Positions 32,247 to 43,338 of a DNA stretch of 64,000 bases are shown one piece after another. This DNA is from Stentor coeruleus. Lineage: Eukaryota; Ciliophora; Heterotrichea; Heterotrichida; Stentoridae. Location of the stretch: positions 1 through 64,000 of the forward strand of contig MPUH01000306.1 in the NCBI GenBank assembly GCA_001970955.1, given 5' to 3'. The first letter of the stretch is position 1; the number at the start of each line of letters is the position of its first letter. The notes under the pieces were generated by a model. The model made no database searches. It saw nothing but the letters and a program-made list of their open reading frames with translations, and had not been told where the DNA came from. The position numbers and the translations under genes were made by a program.

Positions 32247-32660
32247 TTAAGTTCTCTCACCTCTAATCCTCCTTGCAAGCTGCATATCTCTTGGCATAAT
32301 TGTCACTCTTTTAGCATGTATCGCACACAAATTCGTATCTTCAAACAATCCTACCAAATATGCCTCAGCAGCTTCTTGTAAAGCAAGTACAGCTGAGCTT
32401 TGAAACCTTAAATCCGTTTTATATTCCTGGGCAATTTCTCTAACCAATCTTTGAAAAGGTAGTTTTCTAACTAATAACTCTGTGCTTTTTTGATATTTTC
32501 TTATTTCCCTAAGAGCAACAGTCCCAGGACGAAAACGATGGGGTTTTTTTACACCAGAAGTTGTTGCTGGGGCTACTTTTTTCGCAGCTTTAGTTGCCAA
32601 ATGCTTTTTTGGGGTCTTCCCTGCTGGGGTTTTTCTAGCAGTTTGTTTTGTCCGAGCCAT
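32247..32660 (-). CDS. Histone H3 variant with altered N-terminal tail
   Basis: A 137-residue H3. The core from about residue 38 onwards ([37 protein letters not shown]) is nearly canonical. The tail is not. ARTKQTARK is kept, but Ser10-Thr11-Gly12 becomes Thr-Pro-Ala, Arg17 becomes Lys, Gln19 becomes His, Arg26 becomes Lys, Ser28 becomes Val, and one residue is inserted before Gly-Val-Lys (PATTSGVKK instead of PATGGVKK). The Ser10 and Ser28 mitotic phosphorylation sites are therefore absent as serines, while Lys4, Lys9, Lys14, Lys23 and Lys27 remain. Only a Thr-Pro dipeptide remains at position 10. Found 210 bp from an H2B gene in the same orientation. TAA stop, no intron. Confidence 0.95.
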   Translation of the reverse strand: MARTKQTARKTPAGKTPKKHLATKAAKKVAPATTSGVKKPHRFRPGTVALREIRKYQKSTELLVRKLPFQRLVREIAQEYKTDLRFQSSAVLALQEAAEAYLVGLFEDTNLCAIHAKRVTIMPRDMQLARRIRGERT

Positions 32661-32870
32661 AATATTAGCATCCCCCGCTTAAACTTGTTAATGTAAGTTT
32701 AAAAATATCAGCATTTTTATTGGTTAGATAATAAAAATATGGATAAAATCTTCAAAGATAAATCGTGAATGAAAACTGTAATGCTAGGAATTTAGAGTAT
32801 ATAAAATATGGGTTTTTTTACAGATATTTGATGTAAATTGAGTTTATGTTTAAATATTTTACTATCTTAT

Positions 32871-33230
32871 TTAACTGGCGAATTTAGTCACTGCTTTAGT
32901 TCCTTCAGATACCGCATGCTTTGAAAGTTCCCCTGGGAGTATAAGTTTGACAGCGGTTTGTACCTCTTTGCTTGTTAAAGTATGCTTTTTACTATATCTT
33001 AATAGCCTTGTGGACTCTATAGATATTTTTTCAAAGATATCGTTGATAAAAGAATTCATAACACTCATTGATCTTTTTGAAATACCAGTGTCTGGGTGAA
33101 CTTGTTTGAGAACTCTGTAAATGTAAAGAGCGAATGTTTCAGCACGTTTTTTAGCTTTTTTCTTTTCGACTAATGCAGTTTTTTGGATTTTTCCAGATGA
33201 GCGCTTCTCTGTGATTTTCCTTCCTGCCAT
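32871..33230 (-). CDS. Histone H2B
   Basis: A 119-residue H2B. A basic tail ([17 protein letters not shown]) is followed by the typical fold: [33 protein letters not shown], the [18 protein letters not shown] helix and the C-terminal [13 protein letters not shown] containing the Lys that is ubiquitinated in other eukaryotes. It forms nucleosome cores with H2A. Upstream of the H3 variant on the same strand, each with its own short spacer, so they are separate transcription units unlike the divergent pairs common in other organisms. ATG start, TAA stop. Confidence 0.96.
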   Translation of the reverse strand: MAGRKITEKRSSGKIQKTALVEKKKAKKRAETFALYIYRVLKQVHPDTGISKRSMSVMNSFINDIFEKISIESTRLLRYSKKHTLTSKEVQTAVKLILPGELSKHAVSEGTKAVTKFAS

Positions 33231-34264
33231 TTATTATTAGATATGGATACTTTTTGTTTTTTTTAATAGATGGAAGAGGTTAAGATTATAGGAATTTTAT
33301 TGTATTTTGAAAACTTAAAATTGTTAGGATATGAGGAATATTTTTGGTTTTTTGAATTTTTTGGATTTTTTGAAATTTTTGAATTATGTGATTTTTTGGA
33401 TGAGAAGGTATATAAGGGTTGATGTGAAAAGAGGATTTGAATAGATTTTTTAAGGTGAAGAGAAAGATTAGAGATTTTTAATTAGATATAGTTTAAATAG
33501 ATGAGTTTTAAAGGGTTAAATTTTTATATTATTCTAATGGCTTGACTTTCAGGATTAAGGTAATAATGATTTGATATTTTAATAAGCATGAAAATTGTTA
33601 CTTAAGGTTTTAGGATTAAACAAAGTGATCAATAGCGAAGGATTTTTAGTAAAATTTCTTGTTGCAATTAGGATTTCGGAATTGTTACTTTTTATTGAAG
33701 TAGATTATATAATAATTAATATTTTTATTAATCAAATACTATGATTAGGATTTAGAAAATTATATTATGATGAATATCAGATAAATAATCTTAAGTTTCT
33801 TAGAGACTCTAAAAATTTTATTTATGTGATATTATAAATACCCGAAGACTGAAAAAATTGAGTAAGTGTATTATTAATTTACTTATAATATTATTTTTAT
33901 TATAAACAATAATAGTACCTCAACCCTGCCATCTAATCTTCCCTCACTCCTAAACATCATCATCCCCCCATCTAAAACCTACATCAAAATATACAAATCC
34001 AACAAAAAAAATATCAATCATAACATAAAATTCCTCCAAAATTTCTTAACACCACAAATCCACCTAAAACATTATAAAAAACTTTATATCTTCTATAAAA
34101 CCTTTTAAATCCAATCAAAACCTTATATATTCCTAATTACCAAAATCAACCTTAACCCTATAATCATAACCTAATATCCAAAAATCATACTTTTACAATA
34201 AACTTACACCCTACTAACTACTCATTCATAAGGTTTCAAATGGAAAAATTAATTAACAGTTATT
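33231..34264. promoter_or_regulatory. Divergent spacer, very clear skew switch
   Basis: 1 kb between H2B (-) and a coiled-coil gene (+). 33240-33700 is G/T-rich (tttttggattttttgaaattt). 33900-34220 is C/A-rich (cctcaaccctgccatctaatc) with very little G. The switch is within about 33830-33910. It must contain the histone promoter, but no specific histone-gene element is recognised. Confidence 0.55.
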
Positions 34265-34960
34265 ATGAACCAAAGCGATTACGTTGAGCATTCAAAGTTA
34301 TCCGAAGCGAAACAAATGCGCAAAAGAGCAGATGAAGATGCAAGACTCCTAGCAAATAGAATCGCCTTATTAAAACAAGAAGAGCAAAAAGCTATAAAAA
34401 AAATTGAGGAAACAAGAAAAAAAGCCCAAGAAATTATTGAAGCACGAAATCGTAACATAGAAGAACAGAAAAAACGTGAAGAACTTCGTAGAAAAAAAGA
34501 ACAGGATGAACAGAATAAAATAGAAGAAGCTAGAATAAATAGAGAAAAAGGAAAAAATGTTAAAGATCAAGCAAATCAATATAGAAGTACAAAGCTCATG
34601 TATGAAGCTCAATCAATAAAAATAGCCAGGGCGCAGAATATGAAAATACTTGAAGACCTTAAAAAAGAGGATTTAGCTGGAAAACAACAGTTGAAAAATC
34701 AAATCAAAAGCCAACAACGTGAGGCTGAAGAAAAAAGGAAAAGGTTTTTAGAAGCGAAAAGGGAAAAAGCTAGACAGGAAAATGAAAAGAAAATTGAGTT
34801 GGAAAATAAGCTACGTCGTGAAAGGGAAGAAGAAGTCGCTAGGATGGAACAGGAGGAGTTAGAACTTATACAGCGTTTGCAGAATACACAACTTCTGCAG
34901 AAATCAGCTTATGAGGATTTGGAGAATGCGCTTGGTGGACAAATAGGATTTCCACAGTAA
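34265..34960 (+). CDS. Highly charged long-helix protein, unknown
   Basis: 231 residues, about 60% Lys, Arg, Glu and Gln. The pattern of alternating basic and acidic residues (EEQKAIKKIEETRKKAQEII, REKARQENEKKIELENKL) predicts one uninterrupted helix from about residue 10 to 215, either a single alpha-helix or a coiled coil. The C-terminus (LENALGGQIGFPQ) is uncharged. Proteins of this type are common as spacers or structural rods in ciliate cortex and cilia. No family recognised. ATG start, TAA stop. Confidence 0.7.
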   Translation: MNQSDYVEHSKLSEAKQMRKRADEDARLLANRIALLKQEEQKAIKKIEETRKKAQEIIEARNRNIEEQKKREELRRKKEQDEQNKIEEARINREKGKNVKDQANQYRSTKLMYEAQSIKIARAQNMKILEDLKKEDLAGKQQLKNQIKSQQREAEEKRKRFLEAKREKARQENEKKIELENKLRREREEEVARMEQEELELIQRLQNTQLLQKSAYEDLENALGGQIGFPQ

Positions 34961-35000
34961 GAGGATTTTTTTTTAGTTATAGTTATTTTGATGTTTATAA

Positions 35001-35076
35001 GGAAAATATTAGATGAAAGTTGGAGATTAGAAGAAGTTGGAAAATATTAGATGAAAGTTGGAGATTAGAAGAAGTT
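35001..35076. repeat. Perfect tandem duplication, 2 x 38 bp
   Basis: The 38-bp unit starting GGAAAATATTAGATG is repeated exactly (35001-35038 and 35039-35076) in the G-rich tract after the coiled-coil gene. Identity of the copies indicates a recent event. Confidence 0.9.
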
Positions 35077-35175
35077 TGCTATGCTTGAATGATTAAACAT
35101 TAAATTGCTGATATTTTTGCTACAAGGTAATATTTTAAAAGAAACTTAGATAAAAATTATATGTGACTAAGGATT

Positions 35176-36039
35176 CTAATAGTTTCTTAGTTGCAATAGC
35201 GATTGAGGGACAAACTTTTGCCTACAATTCGGACACACAGGGTTATTCCCTGCAGCAGTAAAAATACAATTCCAACAAAAAACATGGCCACAAGGTGTTG
35301 AAGTCGGGTTTTTCAAACTGCTTAAACACAAACTACACTCAGCCCTCTCATAATCTTGAACTTCCACAATTTCCTTATCATTATTTTTCCCCAAATTAAC
35401 AAAAATCTTCTTAAAAATCTTATATAAAGAAAAAAAAGATTGTATTAAAACCAAATACCCAAGTCTTTTCAATGCTAAATGAACAGTCGTAGCTCTTTGT
35501 AATTTAGAAAGCACTAAACCTAAAATTCTTTTCGAAACTTCATCATAATACCCTGTTATCAAAAACATAGCAAAATTAATTTTTGTTACTTCTTGTATTA
35601 TTTCATCAGGTCCAGGCAAAGCCTGGACAATTTTATTTTCAGGGTGTTTTTTCTTAAAAGATTCATACAATTTTCTAAATATATAAGGATAGATGACTTT
35701 AAGAAAAATATATAGTAAAGTTTTCATAGTACTTGGGGCAAATCTGATTGCTGCTATTAAATAGTTTTTACTTACAAGAACTCTTTTATACATACTAAGT
35801 TTAGAAAATTCAACTAATGATGTTGCTGTGTGTTCATTTCCAGGTGTTTGTTTAGTATCGCCTATAAGTAATGATGATATAAGATAAAATAATTCAACTC
35901 CTAAACTGATTTCACTTAAAAAACCAGTTCCAAATATATCTCTACAGCAAGATATAGCACATGACTTTATTTCAGATATTATTTGCGAATCCTTTTCCTT
36001 TGCTCGAAGATACTCAAGCTGTGGGGATAGGATATTCAT
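35176..36039 (-). CDS. PEX10: PEX10-like peroxisomal RING E3 ligase
   Basis: 287 residues with the architecture of the RING peroxins. A Pex2/Pex12-type N-terminal membrane domain (about 1-215) has hydrophobic helices and the conserved pattern of an early family motif ([14 protein letters not shown]). A C-terminal C3HC4 RING follows (about 237-275; [23 protein letters not shown]). PEX10, with PEX2 and PEX12, forms the channel and ubiquitin ligase that recycles the import receptor PEX5. The intact eight metal ligands and the TPCGH.FCW sequence favour PEX10 over PEX2 or PEX12. ATG start, TAG stop, no intron. Confidence 0.85.
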   Translation of the reverse strand: MNILSPQLEYLRAKEKDSQIISEIKSCAISCCRDIFGTGFLSEISLGVELFYLISSLLIGDTKQTPGNEHTATSLVEFSKLSMYKRVLVSKNYLIAAIRFAPSTMKTLLYIFLKVIYPYIFRKLYESFKKKHPENKIVQALPGPDEIIQEVTKINFAMFLITGYYDEVSKRILGLVLSKLQRATTVHLALKRLGYLVLIQSFFSLYKIFKKIFVNLGKNNDKEIVEVQDYERAECSLCLSSLKNPTSTPCGHVFCWNCIFTAAGNNPVCPNCRQKFVPQSLLQLRNY

Positions 36040-36296
36040 TATAATAAACCATAGTATGTTATATAAAATTTCATTAAATTTCAGATAGAAAAATTTAATT
36101 GTATGTTTTTATAGTTTTTTTTATTTTGGAAATCTTGTAGTTTTAGAGATTTATGAGTGATTTTTAACTTTTTGTTTAAGATTTTCGGAGGTTAGAATTT
36201 ATTATAATGCTATCATAAAATATAAAATAATTCAATAAGACCTTGTTTTTTAATACAATCCAAAATCCAATAAATACTATTAACCTAAATACTAAA

Positions 36297-37511
36297 CTAA
36301 ATCTCTTGCACAACATCAATTTCATTAATACAAAGATTGAAGTTGCATTCTTCACAAGTAAACAGCCCTGTTGAATAGCTCTTAGAGCATTTGTTGCATT
36401 TAAACTTCTTAATCTCTGCATCTGAGCTCGAAGCCCATATAAGCTGATGTCCTTTTTCACATTTTTTCTTATAACATTCTTCAATTTTCCTAGATAATCC
36501 TCTACTACAAGTTAAACAATAACATTGTAAACAATCTCCACAAAGATAAGCCCATTTCATATTATCCCTTAAACATATATCACATTTAATATTCTCTCCA
36601 GTCTCTTCTTTTATATTCTCAATATCTTCTATTTTCAATTTTTTCCCTTCTTTACATTGATACCCAGGATGAGGTGTTGTTCTAAACATTCTTTTCTTTG
36701 CACATTTCATGCACATATCAAAACTATGCTCATTACAAATAAAACATTCTCCTTCAGTAATTTCAGTTTTACATTTGTCACAAACTAATTGAACTTCACT
36801 TGATATATGGCTTTGGATATCTTTATAGTATTTTAGATGATGGTTTTCTGAACACATCAAATAATCTATTGGAGGGTGGATATTTTTAGTTTCAATTGCA
36901 CAGGATATACAAACATCATATGAACACATAACACAATTCCAATTTGGTTCATATTTATGATCTCTACAAATATTGCATATAAAACCATTTGAATCAGATT
37001 CTTCTTTATAAATAAAAACAGACTCTGGAGCCCAAGTGCAAGTGTGTCCACCGCTACATTTGAGTTCAGGAGCTTTTTTGCCAAGATGTTCAGCGCATTT
37101 AATGCACATATCATAATTGCATGATCTGCAATGCCAACCAGCACATGAGTATGTAGATTGACAAACACTACATCTAATTGTCCAATTATTCGATACTGTA
37201 AAATAATGAAATGGTAAGTCGGTATACCATAAAAGACCATGCTCATTATCACATTCAAATTTTGTTGGTTTTAATACATGAGGAACTGGCTCTGAATTTT
37301 TTACAACAGGATGGTGAACTGATTCTGAATCTTTTACAACAGGAGGATGATGAACTTGAACTGGCTCATGATGAGGAGCAGGCTCATTGTGAGGTACAGC
37401 TTTAGGTAAACTATCAGTTCCTTCTGGCTTTGCGTATTGAAGCTGTGATAAAGGAGGGTGAGATGATGGAAGAATAGGAAGAGGAACAGGCTTTGATCCG
37501 CAACAACCCAT
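36297..37511 (-). CDS. Lipid-anchored multi-zinc-finger protein (DC1-like)
   Basis: 404 residues starting MGCCGSKPVP, a myristoylation plus palmitoylation signal. A Pro/His/Val-rich segment with short repeats (HHPPVVKDSES, HHPVVKNSE) runs to about residue 85. From about 88 on there are five or six Cys/His clusters of DC1/C1-like type (CSVCQSTYSCAGWHCRSC, CNICRDHKYEPNWNCVMCSY, CDICLRDNMKW, CNKCSKSYSTGLFTCEEC), each with WxC and YDxC/FDxC signatures. DC1-like domains are known mostly from plants and ciliates, with suggested roles in lipid or second-messenger binding. The function here is unknown. TAG stop. A short residual last cluster (NLCINEID) appears cut. Confidence 0.75.
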   Translation of the reverse strand: MGCCGSKPVPLPILPSSHPPLSQLQYAKPEGTDSLPKAVPHNEPAPHHEPVQVHHPPVVKDSESVHHPVVKNSEPVPHVLKPTKFECDNEHGLLWYTDLPFHYFTVSNNWTIRCSVCQSTYSCAGWHCRSCNYDMCIKCAEHLGKKAPELKCSGGHTCTWAPESVFIYKEESDSNGFICNICRDHKYEPNWNCVMCSYDVCISCAIETKNIHPPIDYLMCSENHHLKYYKDIQSHISSEVQLVCDKCKTEITEGECFICNEHSFDMCMKCAKKRMFRTTPHPGYQCKEGKKLKIEDIENIKEETGENIKCDICLRDNMKWAYLCGDCLQCYCLTCSRGLSRKIEECYKKKCEKGHQLIWASSSDAEIKKFKCNKCSKSYSTGLFTCEECNFNLCINEIDVVQEI

Positions 37512-37807
37512 ATTTATTGTAATGTATTTATATGATTAATCTATCCAATACTTATAAAATAACTATGGGATTAAAAAAAATATACCATAGAAATATTGAA
37601 AATCATATACGACCAAAGTAAACTATTTATTAACATAATCTACAAGATCTTGAAATACTATGATCTTTATAATACAATCTTATCATATAAACCTTAAAAA
37701 CCTATTGTTTTATAATATAAATTCCATATTCAACACGATAAAACTTTTATTAAATATTCAACCCCTGGTCTATGATAATAATTATATTAATCTTCTAAAC
37801 CTATAAT

Positions 37808-38674
37808 CTAAACTACGCGGAATCCTTTATAAATTATATTCAAGGGTCCAAGTTCGAGTGCAGACAATGTTATAGGAAGGAAAAGAGACCAAGTTATAAT
37901 TGCAAAAGCCAAAAGAAGCTGATTTGACTTAACCCCACTCATGAAATTCAGTAGACATTTCTCACAAGCATTAATATTTTTCTTATTCTTCAAATCCCTA
38001 CTAAGCAAACTAAAAATAATAAAAATCCAATACACACTAACACCATAAACCCCAGAAACCATGCATTTTAATAGCCATGGTAGCGGAAACTGATGCACAT
38101 TATAAGTTATAACAGTGCCAATAAGCCCTCTGCATATATTTTACCTATTGAAAATAAACACAAAAGCAAAAACCAGTTCATTAGCTTGATAAATTTTGCT
38201 TCCTTCCATTTTCTTACCTTTCATTATCATCCTCGATTGTAAAAAAGGATTCGAAAGCTCGGTTATAAACAGACATACTGACCCAATCGCCCCTCCTTTT
38301 GTCTGTAGCAATAAAGAAAGCCCACCTGCCAAGACAAAAATATGATGAATTCTCATTGGCCAATCATGAACTCCATATATCTCAGCATAAATGCCATCAT
38401 AAGTGAAATATCCAAGGGAAAAAGCTAAGGTTAAGACTTGGAGATAGTCAGTATCTCCATAATAATCAATTCCTTTAGAATATGTATATGAAAATACGCA
38501 CATGGCTATTGCTTGGACTGAATGGATAAGAGAAATGTGTTGGCCAAGGTAATCGAATTGTTCTTTTCTTTCTAGATAAGTGGGGATTTTTAAACGTGAA
38601 CGGATTATCAGGTTGAGAAATGAATATGCTACAGCACCAGCGATCAAGGGTAAGAATAAGTCTGTTTCAACCAT
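37808..38674 (-). CDS. TLC-domain membrane protein (TLCD/TRAM-LAG1-CLN8 type)
   Basis: Two frames are joined by the 15-nt intron GTAAAATATATGCAG (38130-38144). The exons total 852 nt, giving 283 residues with no remaining stop. The product has about seven hydrophobic helices and the TLC signature around DWPMRIHHIFVLAGGLSLLL, in which the His pair is typical. TLC proteins include ceramide synthases and the TLCD group, which affect membrane lipid composition. The lack of a homeodomain or Lag1 catalytic extension points to the TLCD4 (TMEM56)-like group. ATG at 38674, TAG stop. The intron's in-frame TAA would otherwise stop translation, so splicing is required. Confidence 0.85.
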
Positions 38675-39140
38675 ATTTTATATTAACTTAGGTTATGTTT
38701 ATAGTTATTGGTAAAGTAGGTAATGAGAGTGGAGGGTTAGTTTATTTAAAGGGGTAATTATAGGATATGAAATTTTTTTTTTTTAAAAATTCAGATGAAA
38801 GTAGGGTTTTTATAGAAGTTGTAGAGGAAAATGGGATGTTAGGAAAGGAAGATGGAAATTGGTAGATTAGATGTTGGATGATTGTATTTATTTGAAGGAT
38901 TTTTATAGTTGTAGGCTTTTGTTGAAAGGGATTTTATAGGAATTTTATTATGTGAAAAGTTTGTTGGGATATTAGATTAGTTATAGGGTTGAGGTTTTTA
39001 GAAATAATAAGGTTTTAGGGTGTTAATTAATAAGAAAAACAAGGTACATTTTATTTGTGGTATTTTTTTCAATGCTTATATGGTTTTCTCATGTAAAGTT
39101 ATAGAAAACTAGTTTGATTTTTTTAAATTATATAAATATA
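38675..39140. promoter_or_regulatory. Divergent spacer, G/T-rich throughout
   Basis: Between the TLC gene (-) and the first DEAD-box-like gene (+). Unlike most spacers it stays G/T-rich to the end, with no C/A-rich half. It contains TTTTAGGGTGTTAA (39013-39026), matching more than one period of the heterotrich telomere repeat TGTTAGGG. Confidence 0.5.
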
Positions 39141-40301
39141 ATGGAAAATGAATTTTTCACTATACAAAAAGACTTTGATTTTCCTATATATAACTCATAT
39201 GAAGATATGCAAATAAGAACAGATGTCCTAGAGTGTATCCATAAAGGAAAAATTGATAAACTCCCTTTACTACATCAGCACTGCTTGCCTGCTTTACTAT
39301 CTGAAAATGAGGTTTTTATATCATCCCCTCCAGCAACTGGTAAAACTTCTTTATTAAACATAGCAATTCATCATCTTCTACAAAGGAATTTCATTAATCT
39401 TCAATTTATTGTTTTAGAAGGAAAAGAGTATTTAGTTAAAGAGACCTTTCAAAAAATGCTGAGTTTCGCTTTTGATTGGAATGTTAGATATTGTGTTTCT
39501 GATAAATCAACTAAATTTAAAGAAGACTATGCCCCTTTTAAAAACTGCCAAATTGCCATAACTTCTATATTTAAACTCCTTGGCCTTCTGAAAAATGCTA
39601 AAAGAACATATGAAGCATTAAGATTTGTAATTATAGATGCAGTTCATTTTGAAGATGTAAGACTCCCTACAGTTATTGATCTTATAAAACAAAAAGCTCC
39701 ACAAGTAAAGTTTTGGTATTTAACTAATGGTATTGAAATACCAGAACCTATAGCTAATATAATACAAAAATATATGCCAATGATTCTTAAAGCAATTGTT
39801 ATCAATGATCATGTTGATGTTACTTGGGTAAATCATTTCTATGTTCAAGTAGGAAATATAGAAGAAAAAATTGAGATGATAAAAAAAATCATAGATCAAG
39901 CTGGGGATATCCAGACTATTTTGTTTTGTACTACTGATGAGATTATTGAGGATTTTAGGGTAAAACTTGAGTTGTATTTTCCAAAAGTATTGTTTTCAGA
40001 TCAAAAACCACAAGCTTCTGAGAAAATTTTAAATGATTTTGGTAAAGGGTTATTTAAAGTGCTTGTGTGTTTTAATAAACAATTTTTTGCAAGAAGGATT
40101 AAAAGTGAAAAACCTACTTATGTTATTATAGCAAGTCCTGTTGATAAGAAGAATTATGAGGTCCTTACAAGAAGAGCTGGGATGAAAAATAATGACAGGG
40201 TTTTTACTTTTGTGAACAATAATGATGAAGTGGCTATAATTGAAGAAGTTACTGGCTCGTTTGGAATTAATTTACAAAAGTGGCCAAGAGCTAATGATTG
40301 A
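39141..40301 (+). CDS. DEAD-box-helicase-like protein with degenerate motifs, copy 1
   Basis: 386 residues from the ATG at 39141, chosen because it matches the start of the tandem copy (FTIQKDFDFPI follows in both). The fold is that of eIF4A-type helicases: an SYEDMQIRTDVLECI lead-in, LLHQHCLPALL in the Q-motif position, Walker A PPATGKTS, a motif II region FVIIDAVHFED, a motif III position WYLTNG and a second RecA domain. Key motifs are lost: DEAD is DAVH, SAT is LTN, PTRELA is LEGKEYL, and motif VI HRIGRxGR is LTRRAGMK. ATP may still bind through GKT, but hydrolysis and unwinding are unlikely. TGA stop. Followed at 290 bp by a close paralog in the same direction. Confidence 0.8.
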   Translation: MENEFFTIQKDFDFPIYNSYEDMQIRTDVLECIHKGKIDKLPLLHQHCLPALLSENEVFISSPPATGKTSLLNIAIHHLLQRNFINLQFIVLEGKEYLVKETFQKMLSFAFDWNVRYCVSDKSTKFKEDYAPFKNCQIAITSIFKLLGLLKNAKRTYEALRFVIIDAVHFEDVRLPTVIDLIKQKAPQVKFWYLTNGIEIPEPIANIIQKYMPMILKAIVINDHVDVTWVNHFYVQVGNIEEKIEMIKKIIDQAGDIQTILFCTTDEIIEDFRVKLELYFPKVLFSDQKPQASEKILNDFGKGLFKVLVCFNKQFFARRIKSEKPTYVIIASPVDKKNYEVLTRRAGMKNNDRVFTFVNNNDEVAIIEEVTGSFGINLQKWPRAND

Positions 40302-40590
40302 AAAGTTAGATTTAGGTATTAAGTTTTTTAATAAATCAGTTTATTCATATGGGTCCTAGAATTTTTTAATAACTTATTTACCTTAGTAAAATTAATCACG
40401 CATCCTAAAATCTTAATTCCAGGCTTTTTCACCATAAAATTTTCAATAACCAAGCCTTCTAAATCTTAGCACTTTCCCTAAAATATACCAAAAACCACAA
40501 CACCCAATATCTCATCTTTATAAAAATACCCAATTTAATATTTTTTAACACCAGGGGCTAAACATAATAAAATAACATATAAACAATTAA

Positions 40591-41754
40591 ATGGAAAGGT
40601 CGTCATTTACCATACAAAAGGATTTTGACTTTCCAATCCATAGTTCCTACGAAGAAATGCATTTAAAACCAGAAGTGCTGGAATTAATAAAAAAGTCTAA
40701 TATCGAAAGCCCACCTCTATTACATCAGCACTGTTTACCAGTTTTACTCTCTAATAACGATGTTTTAATTTCCTCCCCTGCAGCAACTGGGAAAAGTGCT
40801 TTACTAAACATAGCAATTCATAATTTACTACAAAGAAAATATAAAAATCTTCAATTTATAATCCTAGAAGGCAAAGATTACCTAGTAAAAGAAACATATC
40901 AAAAAATGCTTAATTTTGCATATGATTGGGATATAAAATATTGTATCTCTGATAAATCTACCGCATTACATGAAGATTATGTACCTTTAAAAAATTGTCA
41001 AATTGCCATAGCATCATTGTTTAAGCTTTATGGCCTTTTAAGTAAGGCTAGAAGAACATATGATAAAGTTAGATATGTAATCATAGATGCAGTTAATTAT
41101 GAAAATCAGAAATTTCCTAAAATACTTGATATGATAAAGCAAAAAGCTCCACAAGCAAAAATCTGGTGGTTTACTAATGTAATAGAAATATTAGAACCTA
41201 CTGCTCATATTATAGAAAATTATATGCCGAGTATTTTGAAAGCTATTGTTGTTTCTGATTATGTTTATATGACTTGGGCTAATCATTTTTATATACAGGT
41301 ACAAAATCCTGAGGGGAGGTTAGAAATGACTAAAAAACTTTTGAATCAGGCTGAGGATATACAGACAGTCCTGTTTTGTGTTGAAGATGAAATCCTTGAG
41401 TTTTATGCAAAAAGTTTGGAATCGTATTTTCCAAGAATTATACGAGCAAATCAAGGATTTCAAATTTCTGAGGATATATTAAATATTTTTTCTAAAGGAT
41501 TATGTAACGTACTTATATGTTCTGCTAAACAAGTTTTTGCTAGAAGGATTAAAACTAATAAACCAACTTATGTTATAATTTCTAGCCCTGTTAATAAAAA
41601 AGAATATGAAATACTCACAAGAAGATCAGGGGTCAAAAATGATGATAATATTTTTACATTTGTGTGTAATAATGATGAAATTGCTATAGTTGAAGAAGTT
41701 ACTGGATGCTTTGACATTAATTTACAAAAGTGGCCAAGAATTAATGATGAATAG
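40591..41754 (+). CDS. DEAD-box-helicase-like protein with degenerate motifs, copy 2
   Basis: 387 residues, alignable along its whole length with the preceding gene (HQHCLPVLLSNNDVLISSP, AATGKSALLNIAIH, WANHFYIQVQNPE, NLQKWPRINDE). It has the same eIF4A-like two-RecA architecture and the same losses. Walker A is AATGKSA, motif II is VIIDAVNYEN (no DEAD), motif III is WWFTNV and motif VI is LTRRSGVK. Both copies keep full open frames while sharing the same missing catalytic residues, which points to an ancestral loss before duplication and maintenance since. ATG start, TAG stop, no intron. Confidence 0.8.
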   Translation: MERSSFTIQKDFDFPIHSSYEEMHLKPEVLELIKKSNIESPPLLHQHCLPVLLSNNDVLISSPAATGKSALLNIAIHNLLQRKYKNLQFIILEGKDYLVKETYQKMLNFAYDWDIKYCISDKSTALHEDYVPLKNCQIAIASLFKLYGLLSKARRTYDKVRYVIIDAVNYENQKFPKILDMIKQKAPQAKIWWFTNVIEILEPTAHIIENYMPSILKAIVVSDYVYMTWANHFYIQVQNPEGRLEMTKKLLNQAEDIQTVLFCVEDEILEFYAKSLESYFPRIIRANQGFQISEDILNIFSKGLCNVLICSAKQVFARRIKTNKPTYVIISSPVNKKEYEILTRRSGVKNDDNIFTFVCNNDEIAIVEEVTGCFDINLQKWPRINDE

Positions 41755-42594
<840 letters not shown>

Positions 42595-43338
42595 TCTTTT
42601 CTGATAATTAATCGTATTTTAGCATCTAAATATGATATTAGATATATATTTTATATGATTATTATGATAATCAGAGATTCGTGGGTTTTAGTTTTATTAA
42701 GTGAGAATTTTATAGAAGATTTTATTATGAAATATGATTTTCGGTATGACATAGGTAGTTAGGAAAATTTAAGTTTTTGAAATGTAGAGGAAAAAATGAT
42801 TTTATTAATAATTAGAAATGATTTAATTTAGTGTAAAAGTTAGATTATTAGTTATCTGTAAAATAAACTATTTTAATCTGGGAAAGTATTGCTGTGAAAT
42901 TTGTATTTTATTGAAACAGATAATTTTATAAGTATTAGCAAATCATTCTAAACTTAAATAAAATCATATATTCTACCTCCTCAATACCCCAAAAATCAAT
43001 TCATCATATCATAAAGCCTATAAATATTATTAAATCATAACCTCAACACACTTTAGCATATAAAAAAAATTCAAGCCACTTTTTATACAAAAGAATAATT
43101 ATTATCTTAACCACACAAATTCATCCCATAAAAATCCTAAAATATATCTTTTCTCATCTTAAAACCTTTATCAATCAAAAAATAAAAGTGTGTTACCATA
43201 TCTTCCATATAATCATTCACATAAAATCTTCAGCATCATCCTCAATATCTTTTTCTAAATCTACCCTTCACTATAATATAAAAATCTCAAAACCCCTACC
43301 AAATTTTCCTCATCTTAAATACTAAAATAATTATCTAT
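42595..43338. other. Spacer between + genes, clear skew switch
   Basis: No gene seen. 42600-42930 is G/T-rich and 42950-43330 is C/A-rich with very few G. Switch near 42940. Confidence 0.55.

Noticed and set aside
39141-41754. Tandem DEAD-like genes as a mobile element
   Set aside because: No terminal inverted repeats, target-site duplication or transposase seen; a simple gene duplication explains the pair.
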